Shown here piece after piece: positions 43,701-57,144 of a DNA stretch of 64,000 nucleotides. The first letter of the stretch is position 1. Each line of letters opens with the position of its first letter. The notes beneath the pieces are model-generated. The model saw only the letters and a list, made by a program, of their open reading frames with translations, searched no databases and was not told where the DNA came from. Source of the DNA: Syngnathus acus (Eukaryota > Chordata > Actinopteri > Syngnathiformes > Syngnathidae); NCBI RefSeq assembly GCF_901709675.1, contig NC_051105.1, positions 4,143,104 through 4,207,103 of the forward strand, in the 5' to 3' direction. The position numbers and the translations under genes were made by a program.

Positions 43701-46700
43701 CTTTTTCCGAGCCCAAAACATAGCCCTGGAACCCACCAGCGTCCCTCCAACACCCCCGCCAAATAGACCCCCTTTTTGTTTGAAACAAGCAGTGTTCTCG
43801 AGGCCTGTTTGATCCCTTTGACCATGTGGGGGGTTCACGTCTGCACAGTGTTTTTGCACCAGCAGGCAGTTGCAAGCTAAAGCGGTTAGCAAGGGTCATC
43901 ACGTAACTCCCCCTGACCGTACCCGCTCACAGCTTCTCATGCACAGATGGAGACGTGGCGAACTCTTGACAAAGGTCAAATCTAAATTACGCGTTTTATA
44001 ACTCTCACTTTGGCGAGGGAGCGTATGATGATGGAATGCTGCGAGGATCGTAATTAGCTGACGTAATTGATTAACAGCGGAAATGGTTTGTCATTGAAGG
44101 GGAGGGAAATTTTGCTTATTTTAGCTTCAACTTCATACTATGCCTTTAAATTGATGTTTATGCAACTCACAAAAACACTGCCAATCAGTGTCCAAAAACA
44201 GAAATTAATTCATTCAAACTACAAAAAACATTCCCCAAAATTGAAGATTTAACCCAAAAAGTCGAACTTCAGAGTATTTTCGGGCATCACTTCCTGAGAT
44301 TTTTTTTTTTTTAAAAAGTCTACTCGAGATCAAGCTGCCTACAAAATCTCGTGTTGAAAAGCAAAAATGGCTTTCGGGGCTAAATTTTGAAATACTCTGG
44401 GAACTACTAGCAAGAGTTCACTTAGGAAAATCTCCATATTTTCCATCGCAATGACTCCTCTCGTGTTGCAGATCCTTCATGCCAACGTTCCTCTTTAGTA
44501 TGGTGAAACGATAAAACGACAGGCGCTGTTACCATTAAGCACATATGCAATCAGGACTATTTAATAACATTATATAACATGGAGCCAAAGAGCAGGACAA
44601 TCCCACGACCTTGATTTTTGCTTTAGCTTTCATGTCATACATTCAAGATATTTAATTATGTCCTTCTTTGTCTTGCGCTATGCACAAATTCTGTTTCCCT
44701 CCGAGAGTTGAAAGGGTCGTTTGAGATGTGTGATGTTCGCAGAGGAGGCGTTTATTTGGCGGCCTTCCAACTCATTGTGCGCCAGTCTGGACAGTCTGCG
44801 CGCCACGGCGGCTTAAACAACAGACCGATGACAAGCGAGACGTTCAAGTGCTCACAAACAACATCGTCCCGTCATGTCACATGGCATAAGCAATGTGGGA
44901 AAAAAAAGTACATAGTTAGCCTTTTTTTTTTTTTACCTGACAAAGCAACCCTGATAAAAAAAAGATACCACAATACAAAGCTTGTATGATAATCTAGACA
45001 CTGAAAAGAAATCAGCAATGCCACATCAGAAAATATGTGTGAATGAAAAAGGGAAAATATATATAAAGAGTCAACTGAGACTTGAGTATATCATAAAAAC
45101 ACACCACAAATGATTGTTATTGGACAGTTTTAGTACCAGAACCATAAAACAATCTTTTCACAGCTGTATGTTGTAAATTTTTTAAAATCTTCAATCACGC
45201 AAGATTCGGCCTATCCGAGTGAGGACATACGGTACATGTTTATCCAGTTTGTAATAACGGCTTCCTGTTTCATATGAACTCGTAACAGTGATCAAGATCA
45301 CCATCCCATCAAAGCGTTGCAATATTTTGCATTCACCCACCAGGATCAGGAACAGTATCTAACACAGAGACACCAAAATAGGCACAGGTACATAATTCTC
45401 TTTGTTTTTTATGATAGCAATTTTTGCGTTCAAAAATGTCTGTGCCGATAAAAAGAAATCTTATGGTCTCTCTGTAATGCAAATTTCCAGCTTCATGCTA
45501 AACATGTTTCACGATATACTTTACATAATAACCAGACTCAATAGTGATACCATACATCGCCGCATCGTTTTTTTTGTTGTTGCGGAAGGCCTAGCGTGTG
45601 TTCATGTTCGATTGTCATCAGACTACAACATCTGCCATCGGATATCATCTCACCGGGGATAGTGAATGTTGCTGGAGACACATGAAGACACATGCTTCAC
45701 CTCTCGCTCGGTTGAACATGGCATTGGAACGTGTAGGTTACACGCAAAACACACAAAAGGGAAGCGGCGTGCGCAAACGTGAGCGCACCCTTCACAGAGG
45801 AGTGCTGGAGTGCCCGAGGGCTGTTGCGTCTCCGATGTTCACATTGTTTAATGCGTTGTCCCAGCACATGTAGGAGATTGTTGCACACTTAGGCCTGTGC
45901 TCTAGCTTTGCATTATTTAGTGGGGCAGATCAACAGCAGGCTGCCGTGCAGGGGGAAGTGAAACGCAGAGAAGATCGAGTGGGGAAATGATCAAAGAAGA
46001 CAGGAAGATATTTTACCTGTTGTTTTCCAACCAATGTTTATTTCTTTTTCCTTTTCATGTGATCTATGATCTCATTCTTTTCAAGCCTCCTTATGGGTCA
46101 CCAGCTGTCAGACAACCGGCGTAGGGTGCCGCCTCCCCTCTTATCCTCCCTTCCCTCACTTTATCTGGCCGTTTGGGATCCACATCCCAGGTAAGTGAAC
46201 CGAAGCCACACAGATGTTGATCTCCTCCCCCTTTGACTCTGGACTTAAGTCTCTAAGGTCTCTCCGAAGTGGAAGTTAAAGCCTTTTGATTAGCTTTCTT
46301 TTTTTTTTTTTTTTTTAAGAAGGGGTTAAGGGGGATGTGTCCAGTACAGGCAGGTGAGCTGGTACTCCACCACCTCCTCCAACAATCCGGTTATCTGTGT
46401 CTATTACAGAAGGCTGGCTGAAAGCTAGGATAAATCCTCCCCTCCTTGCAGAAGTGTTTGGGGGGGCCCTATCGTTCTGGGACAGGACTTTGAGTCCTGA
46501 TGAGAAAACGGGTGCAGGGAAATTGAATTAGCTTTTGTGTGTGGGTCTTTATTGATTGCTACTAGAGTTAGCCTGGAGGTAACTTCTAGAAGACTAGATG
46601 TCTTAAGCCTTTCTGAGGCCTGGTCTGGTTCCACTTTGGAAGGGGAACTCCAGCCATAGAGTCAAACACTTGACAATACTCTCTCATTGTTCAGAACTAA

Positions 46701-48090
46701 AGTAAATATTATGACCAGCTGTTCCAAGGCTATGTCATTTTAATTCCGCCATGCGGTTACAGGTTACATGAAAAGGTTGAGACATAGATGTAAATTAATT
46801 ATTCAATCAGGGTTAGGGCTAGACTAAATCATTATTCTTGATAGCCCAACATGGCTCATCACCATTTTTCCAATTCTCAACTGGGCTTGGCACAGTTTCA
46901 TCCAATACTCTGAACAGAACACAATGGACAGATGGAAAAATGGGAGAAAAATATAATCAGGCTCAACATGTGTTGCGTGAAGCGTAGTCAAACTATGCAC
47001 AGGGGTGAGCTACTCCCAGTGTTGGTGTTTTCATGGATGCACTCATCTTTTTGCAGTTAGAAAGGGGAGGTTTGCACCTTTGTGGGTGTGAACATAGCCC
47101 ACTTGATTCACAGCCAGCAGTAGCTCCTCTTATTTGAGAGAGGCACGCAGCTCTTAACATGGCTGAAGCAGAAACTGATTTGCAGAAGGTCTAACATACA
47201 TTTATAAGAAACTGCAAGTAGACGAGCGAATGATGTAAAGTTGTCCAGGGCGAGCACAGATCCGTAAGTGTCTGTGTGTGACCAACTACTTTTTTAAAGC
47301 TTAATTTGAAACCCCAACTTTTGCTAGAAACCCTAACCCTGTCTTCAAAACCAAATTTGAGAGCCTTGATTTTGAGCCATTAACAGATGGAACACATACG
47401 GTCCTTAGTTTAGCTAAAGGAAAACATCAATACAGCAGAAGGAGAAAGTCGGACTGTAACTGGCAGTACCATAGTTGAGTCAAGTAGATAACAATGCGAG
47501 TGAGAAGTCTAAATGTGACAGCTCGTTTGGTTGCCAGATGATGGATGAGGTGTGATGCAGACACTTCCTGTTTCTCTGAGCGCAGAGGCGTGGATGAAAG
47601 CTCCGCGGTGTTTTCAAACCGGGGGAAGAACAATAGGTCAGATGAAGAAAGAAGTTCCCCTGACCCAGAGCACCCCCACCCTCCGCACATATATACACAC
47701 ACACCCGTCCCAACCCTCCACCCTGGCCTGATCGCTCTGACACCGCTGATCTCGCTGGCTGACTCGCTCAAAGACACAATATCTGTGGGATTTATAGTGC
47801 AATACACACCTGCATCATTTCCCTCGTTTGTGAACAAAATTAAAATTTTACAGTTAAGATTCAATCAAGTTAACAAAGGCATCAATTTAATGCATCTTTA
47901 AATTTGAGCCAAAAAAATTTGTAAATTAAATCTACCACAAAGCACTTAAGGGAGAAGGAACCATATTTGGTATCGATGCTACACGTCTCAATATGACAAT
48001 GTGATCTCTTACAGCCAATCAATGACAAATAATAATTCTAATCATGAAAAAAAAAAAAACTGGTTGCGTCAGAAAAGTTCCAGTACTGGT
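40788..48090. other. Long gene-free stretch
   Basis: No supported gene or further clear transposon. GC-richer blocks at 43600-43960, 44700-44880 and 46080-46200 are repeat-free and could be regulatory. T/A runs occur at 44928-44934 and 46300-46317. Short telomere-like words (CCCTAACCCT) occur at about 47331. Frames at 47427-47901 lack coding features. Confidence 0.4.
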
Positions 48091-48102
48091 GTCACAATGG
48101 GT

Positions 48103-48252
48103 GGATGGATGGATGGATGGATGGATGGATGGATGGATGGATGGATGGATGGATGGATGGATGGATGGATGGATGGATGGATGGATGGATGGATGGATGG
48201 ATGGATGGATGGATGGATGGATGGATGGATGGATGGATGGATGGATGGATGG
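48103..48252. repeat. (GGAT)n tetranucleotide array
   Basis: About 37 uninterrupted copies. The WMDG and SIHP frames through it are repeat translations. In fish such arrays often grow from the GGATGG tail of SINE/L2 repeats, but no body of that repeat is seen beside it here. Confidence 0.97.
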
Positions 48253-51240
48253 TCAGCATAGTAGACTCGAGGGATTTAATGGTTTTGATTAGTATTTTGA
48301 TACTTGTATTTATAGTTACAGTCACAATATTATTTACAGCTCCTAACCCCAAACCTGTACATCAAGTTTCTAAAAAGTAATTTAAAATGAGGTACTCCCA
48401 CACCAATGAATAACTGGTGTGCTCTGTGCCAGCAAGGTACATTCAGAAGCAGCCACAAAGCATCAATGTATGCGTCATTTAGTCTATTCGGTTACATTAT
48501 CAGATATAGAGCAGGAAGAGTTAGCCGCATCAGATACAATAAGGCAGCCACATAAGGAATTTACTCTCTTAGATTGAAATGCACATTTATTTCATCAAAT
48601 CTTTTTCTATCAGCATTTTTAGTGACAATTGGCTCATTGTTAGTATTCAATGAAAACATTTAAAGGGCAAGAGGTCAAATGTGCCCGAGATCAGCTGGGA
48701 TCTTTATGACAGCCACCTGCCCCGTCTGTTACATGTGGCTTCCCTCAGGAAAGCAGCACAGATGATTGATGATGTCCTCATTGTTTGCTTCCCTCGCGCA
48801 CCGCGATACTACAAGCACTTATATTATAGACAGCAATGAATCTGCTGGCATTCTTGCCGGGTACATTTTCCTCCAAAAATCCCCAAACTTCAATGACTAA
48901 TAAAATATTGTGAGAAAATCCTGTCTCATTTTACAAGTTAAAAGTTATTATTTTACTAGGATAAAGATTCCTGAATAGAAGCAAACAAAATTTTCTTATT
49001 TAGAATTATTTGCAGTGGGACGATTTCAAATAAATATAAAATTCATTTTAAACTTTATATTACGTAATGCTGTTGTATGGTCAAAGCTAAATTATTTAAA
49101 AAAAATAATTTCCAGTGTCTGCTCCTCTTTGCCTGTGTAGCATTAATGTATTATTTTATTTCCAGACATTTTTTCCTGATCATAGTTGAAGAATTAGTTT
49201 TTTCTCATCTTAGCTTGGCACACGCTTCTGTACAATTTCCACCTGTGCATTGTTAGCTTGTCTACATATACTTTGTAGATATACTTTGTTGAACATATTT
49301 GGAGCATTTCTTTAAATTGAAAAAGTAGCATAGCAACTGTATAATTTCAAGATTGTCCCAAATTGTGATCTTTTAAAAAAAGCAAGAATCTTTTAAAATC
49401 AGCGGTCAAGTAGGCTTACATCAACCCAAAGTATTTTTTAGAAGGCCACTATTCCGTCTCATTAATGAAAATATGCAGACTGGAGGCCAAAACAGCTTTC
49501 ATATTGATGGGAACACCGGCAGCATGTGCAGTGGCCTCTGCAAACAGATGACATGCAAATTTAGGGTGATTAGTGTTCGTTAGTTTGTGATAAATGAAAT
49601 ATTCCATGCACATAGAATTATTTGTTTGTGTGGTCAGTGTGCACTGGACAACTGGTGTATTCATTAGCACTGATGACTAGTTGGAGGATAAATGTCATCT
49701 TCTAATAAATGAAAAAGTTAGGTCAGCTAACATTAAGTGACCCCATCTGCTCATCATAGCTATCAGAGCCTGGACCCTCTCGCCGACGCTTGCTCACACT
49801 GCGATTGCTTCCAGCTCTTGTAGTATCTGCTACAACGTATGGTGGTAGCATCCTTTTTTTGGGGGAGGATAGTGCTCGCTTTCATATTTGGAAACATGAA
49901 TGTCCGTCAAGTGGCCATAATTTATTACAACCAGGCGAGGATGGTTGAAGAATTACAGGAGTGATGATATTATTCTGCTGTCATTGACATCGCTTTAACC
50001 TAGAAACTGGAAATTAATACTTTTACTGTACCCAGGTCTTTAAGAAATGTACACACACACACACACACACTCACACATACACATGCTCGCACAATCACAC
50101 ACAAGTGTAGTGTAGCATATAGAGTAGTAGGTGACACCCGTTGTGGCTGGCCAGCGCTTGACCTCCTGCAAGCACGTAGATTTATTCTAATCAGTGCGCT
50201 GCTTGTGACAGGTAAACTGCTGAACTCTGACCCCCTCCCACTCTCCAGGTGTCATCGTCCGTGGTGTTCCATGTCAGCTTTTACGGGCGTTGAAAAGTAA
50301 AATGTAAATTTTATGCTGCATAGAAATAGATGATGGGAGCTTGTTCCTCATCTCATGGAATTTAATAGCGCTCCGGCGTCACACCCACCAAACGCCACTA
50401 CCTGCGCATTTTTGAATTGTTACTGTACAATTATTCAAAAGCACAAAAAAACCCCATATAGCTAGTTATAGTATGTTGCGTACCCTGTTGCACACAAAAG
50501 TGTTGCTAGTTAAGGGACTCAATTTGACGATAATTTGTACGGTAAATAGAAGAGTACTCGGAAACTCAGACCATTGTACAAATCTGCACTCAATGACCTC
50601 ATAGACGTGTAAGGATGTTAGAGCGAATTTCTGAACTATGTGTATATTTCTAAACGTAAATTGCATTTTTTTTTTAATAGAAGATGAGTATTGTCGCCAT
50701 AATGTCTACTCTATCACTTTGTCTTTTGAGTTAAATGCACAACTGGCAGTTCATATTTTAAGAACGCTCCTACCGCCAATCTGATTGGCCATTCTGCATT
50801 CTAAGGATGCGGCTAAGCGAATGGTCATTGGAAATCAAGGCTCTGATTGGCTGCAGCAGAATTAGTGCTGTTCGGAACAATTTCCCAGCAATGGTTTTTA
50901 AAGCCTTGGCACTCTTCATCAACGTTAATCATAATTCTTTAGCTCTAGGTGATTTGACGGCTGCTGGGCCCTGCTTGGCAAATCGCATTCGTGATGCCTC
51001 CAGACAAGCACCATTGATTTTTTTTCCCTGCCACCCCCCTCTAGGTTTGCTCAATTCATTTAAGACTGCTCAATGTGAAACATTTATTTCTAGTATCTGG
51101 ACTGTGTGAGTTTTCCCTTTATTATTCCGTTTTGTGCATCTAGTGAATCCCATTTAAAGATCATTGGTGCCATTAGTTAGAATCTATACAGGAAGTGGAA
51201 AATACTTCCACAGGAAATGGTCTTTCATTATTTTATCCTT
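48253..51240. other. Gene-free AT-rich stretch
   Basis: No supported gene. An (AC)n tract lies at 50050-50070. An AT-rich segment at 48945-49020 weakly resembles the repeat at 17.1-17.6 kb. A moderately GC-rich, repeat-free block at 50760-51020 contains ATTGG/CCAAT-type words and a 100-codon plus frame without domains. Confidence 0.4.
50050..50070. repeat. (AC)n microsatellite
   Basis: About 10 copies. Confidence 0.9.
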
Positions 51241-51580
51241 GATAAGATTTCATTCTTATAAATTGAGACGAGTTTACTATATTCAACTTTATTGTTTGAA
51301 TCTATGGAGAAAGTGGAAAATTCATTCTTATAAATTGAGACGAGATTACTAAGATTTTTTTTATCATCTTTATTCAACTTCATTGATGTAAAAAAATCTT
51401 CCTATAAAATTGCTACTTTATCCTCATATTTTTATATCATTTGTTTTGATTTTCTAACTCTTATTCTCGTGAAATGATTACCTGTTCATAATATGACTTA
51501 TTTCTAATCATACTTTTATTGCAATATGAATTACAATTTTAATTAAAAATATTTTACTTTTGTAAAATGATTATTCTTAT
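51241..51580. repeat. Degenerate TTATTCTCGTAA-type satellite with a 72-bp duplication
   Basis: TTCATTCTTATAAATTGAGA followed by CGAG(T/A)TTACTA occurs at 51249-51279 and again at 51321-51351. Related words (TTATTCTCGTGAAATGATTA, ATTCTTATTAAACTGACT) follow. From memory this resembles a fish repeat family built on TTTATTCTCGTAATATTACG. Confidence 0.5.
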
Positions 51581-52434
51581 TAAACTGACTCAGTTGATTT
51601 GAGTGCGTGATCGCATCTTGGCTGCGATGCAAATTTAATATTACGAACGGGATTGCGAGTGCATACGTGCAGGTGAGTAATCAGCAGTATTCCGGCTATG
51701 ATTGAGCCACGATGTGCCATTATAGAAGCTCTGTGCAGTCTGATGGAACCTATTGATGTCTGAGTACACAGGCCCTGCTCAATTAGTCCATGACACCCAC
51801 TGCTTTGGTCTCTATAGGATCCCCCCCCACCCTTCTTTGCATATGCCACACGATTTCATAGGAAGGCTTCTCCTTTGAATCTAAATGATGGGAAGAAAAA
51901 CAAACGTTATACATGTCGCAAGGGGATTGAAGTGAGGTTCAGTTGTTCGGGTGAGGTTTCTTTCTCTCTTTTTTTAACACACTAATCCGGGACGTCTTTG
52001 CCTGGGCATGGCCGGCATTTTGGAGTATGTCATTGATTTGGAATCAAGCGCCACACACTCTTTTGTCCTTCACTCTGTGTTCAAATCAATCGTGTCTGCC
52101 TCTGCCCGGGTAAAAGAAGAAACAAAACAATGTGTGAGTCTGCATTTGCCTTTTTCTTTTAAATCTGCGTTGCATCCAGTGTTCCTCCTTCATCTACACA
52201 ATGTAAAGTATGTGCCGTCCTGGAAGGTTACCTTTGTACACTTGAGCAACCATGCTTTTTTGGGGCTTTGTTTCTTCGCAGTGATTGATTTTCTGGAAGA
52301 CAACACTCTCAGGTTCAAAAAGTATATCTGCAAAGACGTGTGTGTACTGTCATGGGTTTGGATTAGAAATAAGAGTGGCCTTGAACCATAACCTGTGGTA
52401 CACCTGCACAGCATAAGGAATATTGTTCAACCCC
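51581..52434. other. Gene-free stretch
   Basis: No supported gene. A repeat-free block at 51590-51850 and a 127-codon plus frame at 52008-52391 without a domain or splice context. Confidence 0.35.
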
Positions 52435-52500
52435 AGGTAGGTAGGTAGGTAGGTAGGTAGGTAGGTAGGTAGGTAGGTAGGTAGGTAGGTAGGTAGGTAG
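52435..52500. repeat. (AGGT)n tetranucleotide array
   Basis: About 16 copies, followed by a diverged GAGTGAGGGAGCGAG purine tract to about 52540. Confidence 0.95.
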
Positions 52501-52559
52501 GGAGTGAGGGAGCGAGAGAGCGAGTGAGTAAGGAATGAGCGAGTGATTTACAACTTTAC

Positions 52560-53100
52560 TGTCTTGAATTATTTTTTTGTATGACTTTATTCACATGTCT
52601 GAGATGTTTTTTATTCTTGCATTCTTGCATGTTTTCTTCTTGACCCTTTAAAATTCAGTTTTTACATTCATATTTTGGCATTTTTGGTGAAAATGAAGTA
52701 AATTTATTTGTGTAATCAAATTAAATTTATGTAATTTTGTATTTTTATTTTCATGGTACAATTTTGTTCTTGTAAAACATTTTTTATTTACATATAAAGA
52801 TATAATCCTTGTAATTGTATTTTTGAGTTTCCTATCTGTACCACTTTGATTTCATTTAAATAAAAATTATGGGCAGGGTCAAAATTTTATTTGAAGTCTT
52901 ATGGGTTTGTATGCTTTTTATGCATGTAATTCATGTTTTTTACCTTACGACAGTAAGATGATTCAAAAATCAGTTGAACATATTTATCGTCTAATAATTA
53001 CTTTTTTCCTCTTTGACAACCTCGTTCTTATAATATTGTGACTTTATTCTTATCATATTCATTTATTTATTTTCATCTCATTTTACCAAAAAGCCACTAC
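52560..53100. repeat. Degenerate TTCTTGTAA / TTCTTATAAT repeats
   Basis: AT-rich tract with recurring GTTCTTGTAAAACAT, ATCCTTGTAATTGT, TTCTTATAATATTGTGACTT and TATTCTTATCATATTC words, apparently the same family as at 51.24 kb. Strongly decayed. Confidence 0.4.
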
Positions 53101-53975
53101 CGTATACGTATGAATGTTTTTTTCACTTTAGGTGAGCTCATCGCTGACGCTTACATTGTACCATTTATCCTCTTCCTGGATAAGTGCCATACAAGTGTCC
53201 TCAGCAACACTTGACTCCTCTTTGTATGCTTTCCTCCATTTTCCACTTGCACAATCGAGTTGAGTTGCTGTTGGGGCTGCAACAACACATCCTCGACAAA
53301 CCACACTTAATTGTAAAACGGCGCTTTTATTCCTACGTGCAAAGAAAAGACGACAATCGCCAAGAGGGGGAAAGTGAGGGCAGTTATCCGGGCAGGTGGA
53401 TGGATGGTGGACAAATGGCGAGGGCATCTCATGTGTGGCGGCCCCCCCACCGTGCCTGCTTGAATAGAGCTTGCGCAGATGTCAGAGAAGAGGTCTCTGA
53501 GCCTCAAAGTGCACCTATCTGCCTGCGTCCTGACAATAGGGTGTCTGTCCCCTGTTGGCAAGCGGGTAAATATTGTTTATTGGGGTTGGTGCTACATGTT
53601 GCACCTTGGAGACTTAAATGAAAATCCATACCGGTGTGGCGATGTAGCAAATGCGAGCCTAAAAAAAGGTTTAGCACCTTTGATTACAAGACATCACACA
53701 AAAGTCAGATTTGGTCATATTTATTATCAATTATTTCCCCTGATAAGATTTCCTTCCAAAATGTTGTAACTGCTATATAAGCACAACAATAAGTAAAGCA
53801 CAACATATTAAAACTAAGGTAAAATTACTCACATTTCACATTTGTTTCAAGAGCAAAGCTAATTGTGAAATGTTGTGCTCATCGCTACTACGCTCGCTCT
53901 CATTCTGCCTACTCTGGGGGCTTGGCGACCATGTCCACAAAAGTTAGTCAAGCCCAAGTCTATAGTTCTCATTCT
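53101..53975. other. Gene-free stretch
   Basis: No supported gene. The overlapping frames at 53128-53769 are open on both strands, with no domain I recognise. Confidence 0.35.
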
Positions 53976-53979
53976 ATAT

Positions 53980-54210
53980 TTGTCTTTTGTCATCTTTGTT
54001 ACTTTTCTAATATAAATATAGCTCTTGAGTAGCTTATTTCATTATTAAGGCTGTATTTCCCTCCAGTAATTCCATAACCTAATATTATTATTATTATTTT
54101 TTTATCAGGCTATGATTTAATTCCTTTCAATTTTTTGAAAAATGTATTATAGTTAACATTTTGACTCTTTTTTTTTTTTCTTGTAGTATAATGGCTTTAT
54201 TGTTACAAAA
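53980..54210. repeat. Degenerate repeat related to the 51.24-kb family
   Basis: Contains ACATTTTGACTC, a T run (54169-54179) and CTTGTAGTATAATGGCTTTA then TTGTTACAAAAAC, matching the same word pattern in decayed form. Confidence 0.35.
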
Positions 54211-55137
54211 ACTCCCCCTTTTTTCTATTGAGCAGTCAGGACATGTCCAGCACTTTCCTGCTTAAAGTTTCATTTTATGTTCCATGGTGACCATCAAATT
54301 CATCCTCCTTGGCTTTTCTAGTACCAATCAAAATGCAAGACTAAACAAATAAAAAACTCAAAGAAGCACAAAAACACTCAAATCTCAGTGAACTGAAATC
54401 TCAACGTACATTGTGGAGTCCCACAAGATTTGCCGGGTTGATTTAACGGACTGTTTATTTGTCAAAGAATATAAATTGCAACAGTGATCTCTGTGACACT
54501 CTGGCCTCTCGCTGTTTTAAAACACTATAGTTACTATAGTATAGAAAAGTGTAGGTATTTTAGGTATGACAGAATTTGGCAAATGTTCAAAGTCCTTCAA
54601 AATGTGGATTTGAAGAAGAAATGCATGCAATAAAACTCCCAAATAAACCAGAATGTTCCTAATCAGAATCAAGAAAACCCATTTTTGGAAGCTCTTTGCT
54701 GCCTTCGTCGACCAAGCAGAACCGCTATCACTCGGTAATGAGTCCCCGAGCTTTTGGTAAACACACTCCCACACACAAACACACACACTGGAGTTTCAGA
54801 CGGGTCGATAAACAACGATCAAATGTCTTAAAACCTTCGAAAACGCGCCCGGAATCAAGCTGTTTTGGGATTTTCGTCACCATTGTAAATGTGATTCTAT
54901 TTTTTTTTTTTTTTTTTTTTACCAGTCGTGTCATGGGAGGGAAAAGCAAGCGTATGATTAGGCCTTGGTGTGTTTTGGTGGGGCGCACATACAAACTTTC
55001 TAGGCACTGTTATTGGTGCATTCTCATTTGGGGATGGCATGGAGGGAGGCCTTCGCTACAGAGGACAATAGCGGTGGAAATGGATATTGATTACAAAGGC
55101 AAGGTGCAAGCTTGGCGGCGTGCCGGCAATGTGCGGC

Positions 55138-55152
55138 ATTACCATGGCCAAC
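55138..55152. promoter_or_regulatory. X-box-like motif
   Basis: ATTACCATGGCCAAC: the right half-site is shifted by one base, so this is a weaker match to the RFX layout. Confidence 0.25.
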
Positions 55153-55364
55153 GCTCTCACCGGGAGGCTCTCGGTCCTTTCTGTCTAAACTCTATGATTG
55201 GGGATGCCATCTTTGTGTGTATATTCAGTAACATGAGGTAAAAGCTTGAAAAAAATGTCCCCATATGATTTAAAGCAGCAATGTGGGGTAATTTTAACTT
55301 GAAATAACAGCTTTAATATCACATGGTTTTACTGTCTTGTGATGATGAAGATACGTGCTCTGTT

Positions 55365-55378
55365 GTTTCCATGGCGAC
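55365..55378. promoter_or_regulatory. RFX X-box-like palindrome
   Basis: GTTTCCATGGCGAC is a close match to the consensus GTTGCCATGGCAAC (two differences). Confidence 0.45.
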
Positions 55379-57130
55379 CCAAATCCCCTATTTTAGCATT
55401 ATATTTTGGGGACCAGCCAGATCAACTTGTGTCTACAAAAATCTGATATATTGTCGTTGCCAGGGGCATTAGCTTATGCACAACTGCAGAGAGGACCAGT
55501 TATAATATAAGTAAACATTTTTGGGGCGGGGTTTTAGTTTTACAAATGTAATTTTATATTATGGCCCTTTTACATCATTCTGAGGTTGAGTATGTGTTGC
55601 CTATTATGTGTAAGGGATAATGAATGGACGGATGTTTAGTAGCGAGGAAGCCTTCTTTAAACAAATATATTTTTATAATAGAATGTTTTTTTTTCTTTTC
55701 ATATATTGGACCAACGCGTTGATTAACTCAACTGCAGAGGCTACCAGGTGAGGGGTAAGGTTGGAGACCTTTATTGTGGAAATGCAAATATAAATCAGTA
55801 TTTCTTCACAAACTAGTCAGGGGATTTTATTTCTTATGTTTTATTTATATTATAGGTATATGTTTCGCTTTTTGTCTAATATGTTGAAATTTCTAGCAGA
55901 TGTAAACACCAGCTTTACAGATGCTATGTCTGATCTGTAGGCACTGTTTGCTGTGATAAAGTTATAAAACAAAACCTGGTGATCGTGTTGAAGAAAGCCA
56001 GCTATTGACACCAACGTCCATCCAAGTAATAAACGGCAAGGAGGGCAGCGTTTCATGTCAGAAACCATTAAGCGAGGAAATTATGGTAAAGTAAATTTCA
56101 CACCACAACTGTAGGGGGAGGGGGCAATGGAGCAAAATTGTTGCTTAGAAACTCCCATTAATGTTATCCGTGTTCATCAGAATGAAGAACCTCTGTCATC
56201 TTCTTTGTCAAACAATGAATTTGTGTCCAATTCATGATATTTAGTAGCCGTTTGCCCATGAATAATTCATACATGCTAAATCAAAAAATAATGCTTGTCC
56301 CCTGCAAGTGACATTTGATGTTTCATCTAAGGCCTCAGAGTGTAGCGTTTGCCAGAATCCCATCAGATGAACCTTTCTAAAAATGGCGCTGATGGGCGCC
56401 CTCAAAGGCTGTCCTTAAACGAGAAGACCCCTGCTATGTATTTTATTTGGCGCCACAGTTCATCTCAACGTGTTTGATTGCTGGACCCTTATCTAAATGT
56501 ATATTTCCTTAATGTGTTAGAGCGGCATCACATTTATTCCTCACTTCTTTTTTACTTCCCAGGGTTATTGATTTTGATGTGTGGGAACACGAAGAGCAGT
56601 TATTTTCCAAATTATAACTATCATTAAAATGACTTCGCCTCTACACCCCCTCCGCCACAGACCCCGTCCTCCTCCTTACTCTGCCCTGCCGTTGTTTTAA
56701 GTGCACCATCTGTCTAAACATCTCTCAGGGTTCTTTCCCCTCTATTTTTTCTGATCATTTCCTCGCCTTATTCATGAACCCTAGGAGTCCAGCTTTGTAG
56801 TAGTGTTCAATTCGGAGCAGCTTTACCCCACACTGAATGCAGCTCTATCCCCCCCCAAAAACCCCACCTCCTTCCTGACCCGCTCAGAAATGACCCAAGA
56901 TCTTTGCCCAGACCGTCTCCACTCCACCCACCGGACCCCCTCGGCCTTCCCCTGCCTCGCCTCTTTATTGCAAATTTGTATGCTGGCGGCGAACCGGCGG
57001 CTACAAAGCACCACGCATTGTTCTTGATCATTCCTTGGCCCCCCTGTGAAGCCGGTTATGAGGAAAGATCCCTTAATGATCACCACTATTAACGGTGTTT
57101 TATGTGCAAAATCTCACTTGCTCTCTAAAC

Positions 57131-57144
57131 GCTACCACGGTGAC
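57131..57144. promoter_or_regulatory. RFX X-box-like motif
   Basis: GCTACCACGGTGAC is similar in layout to the motif at 31.9 kb (GTTGCCACGGTGAC). Confidence 0.3.

Noticed and set aside
48001-48380. WMDG and SIHP repeat proteins
   Set aside because: Translations of the GGAT microsatellite.
53128-53769. Overlapping frames of 84 to 145 codons
   Set aside because: Open on both strands, no recognisable domain, no splice signals.
54696-55241. 181-codon plus-strand frame
   Set aside because: Runs through a 20-base T run (poly-Phe), with no domain, no splice context and an antisense frame of similar length.
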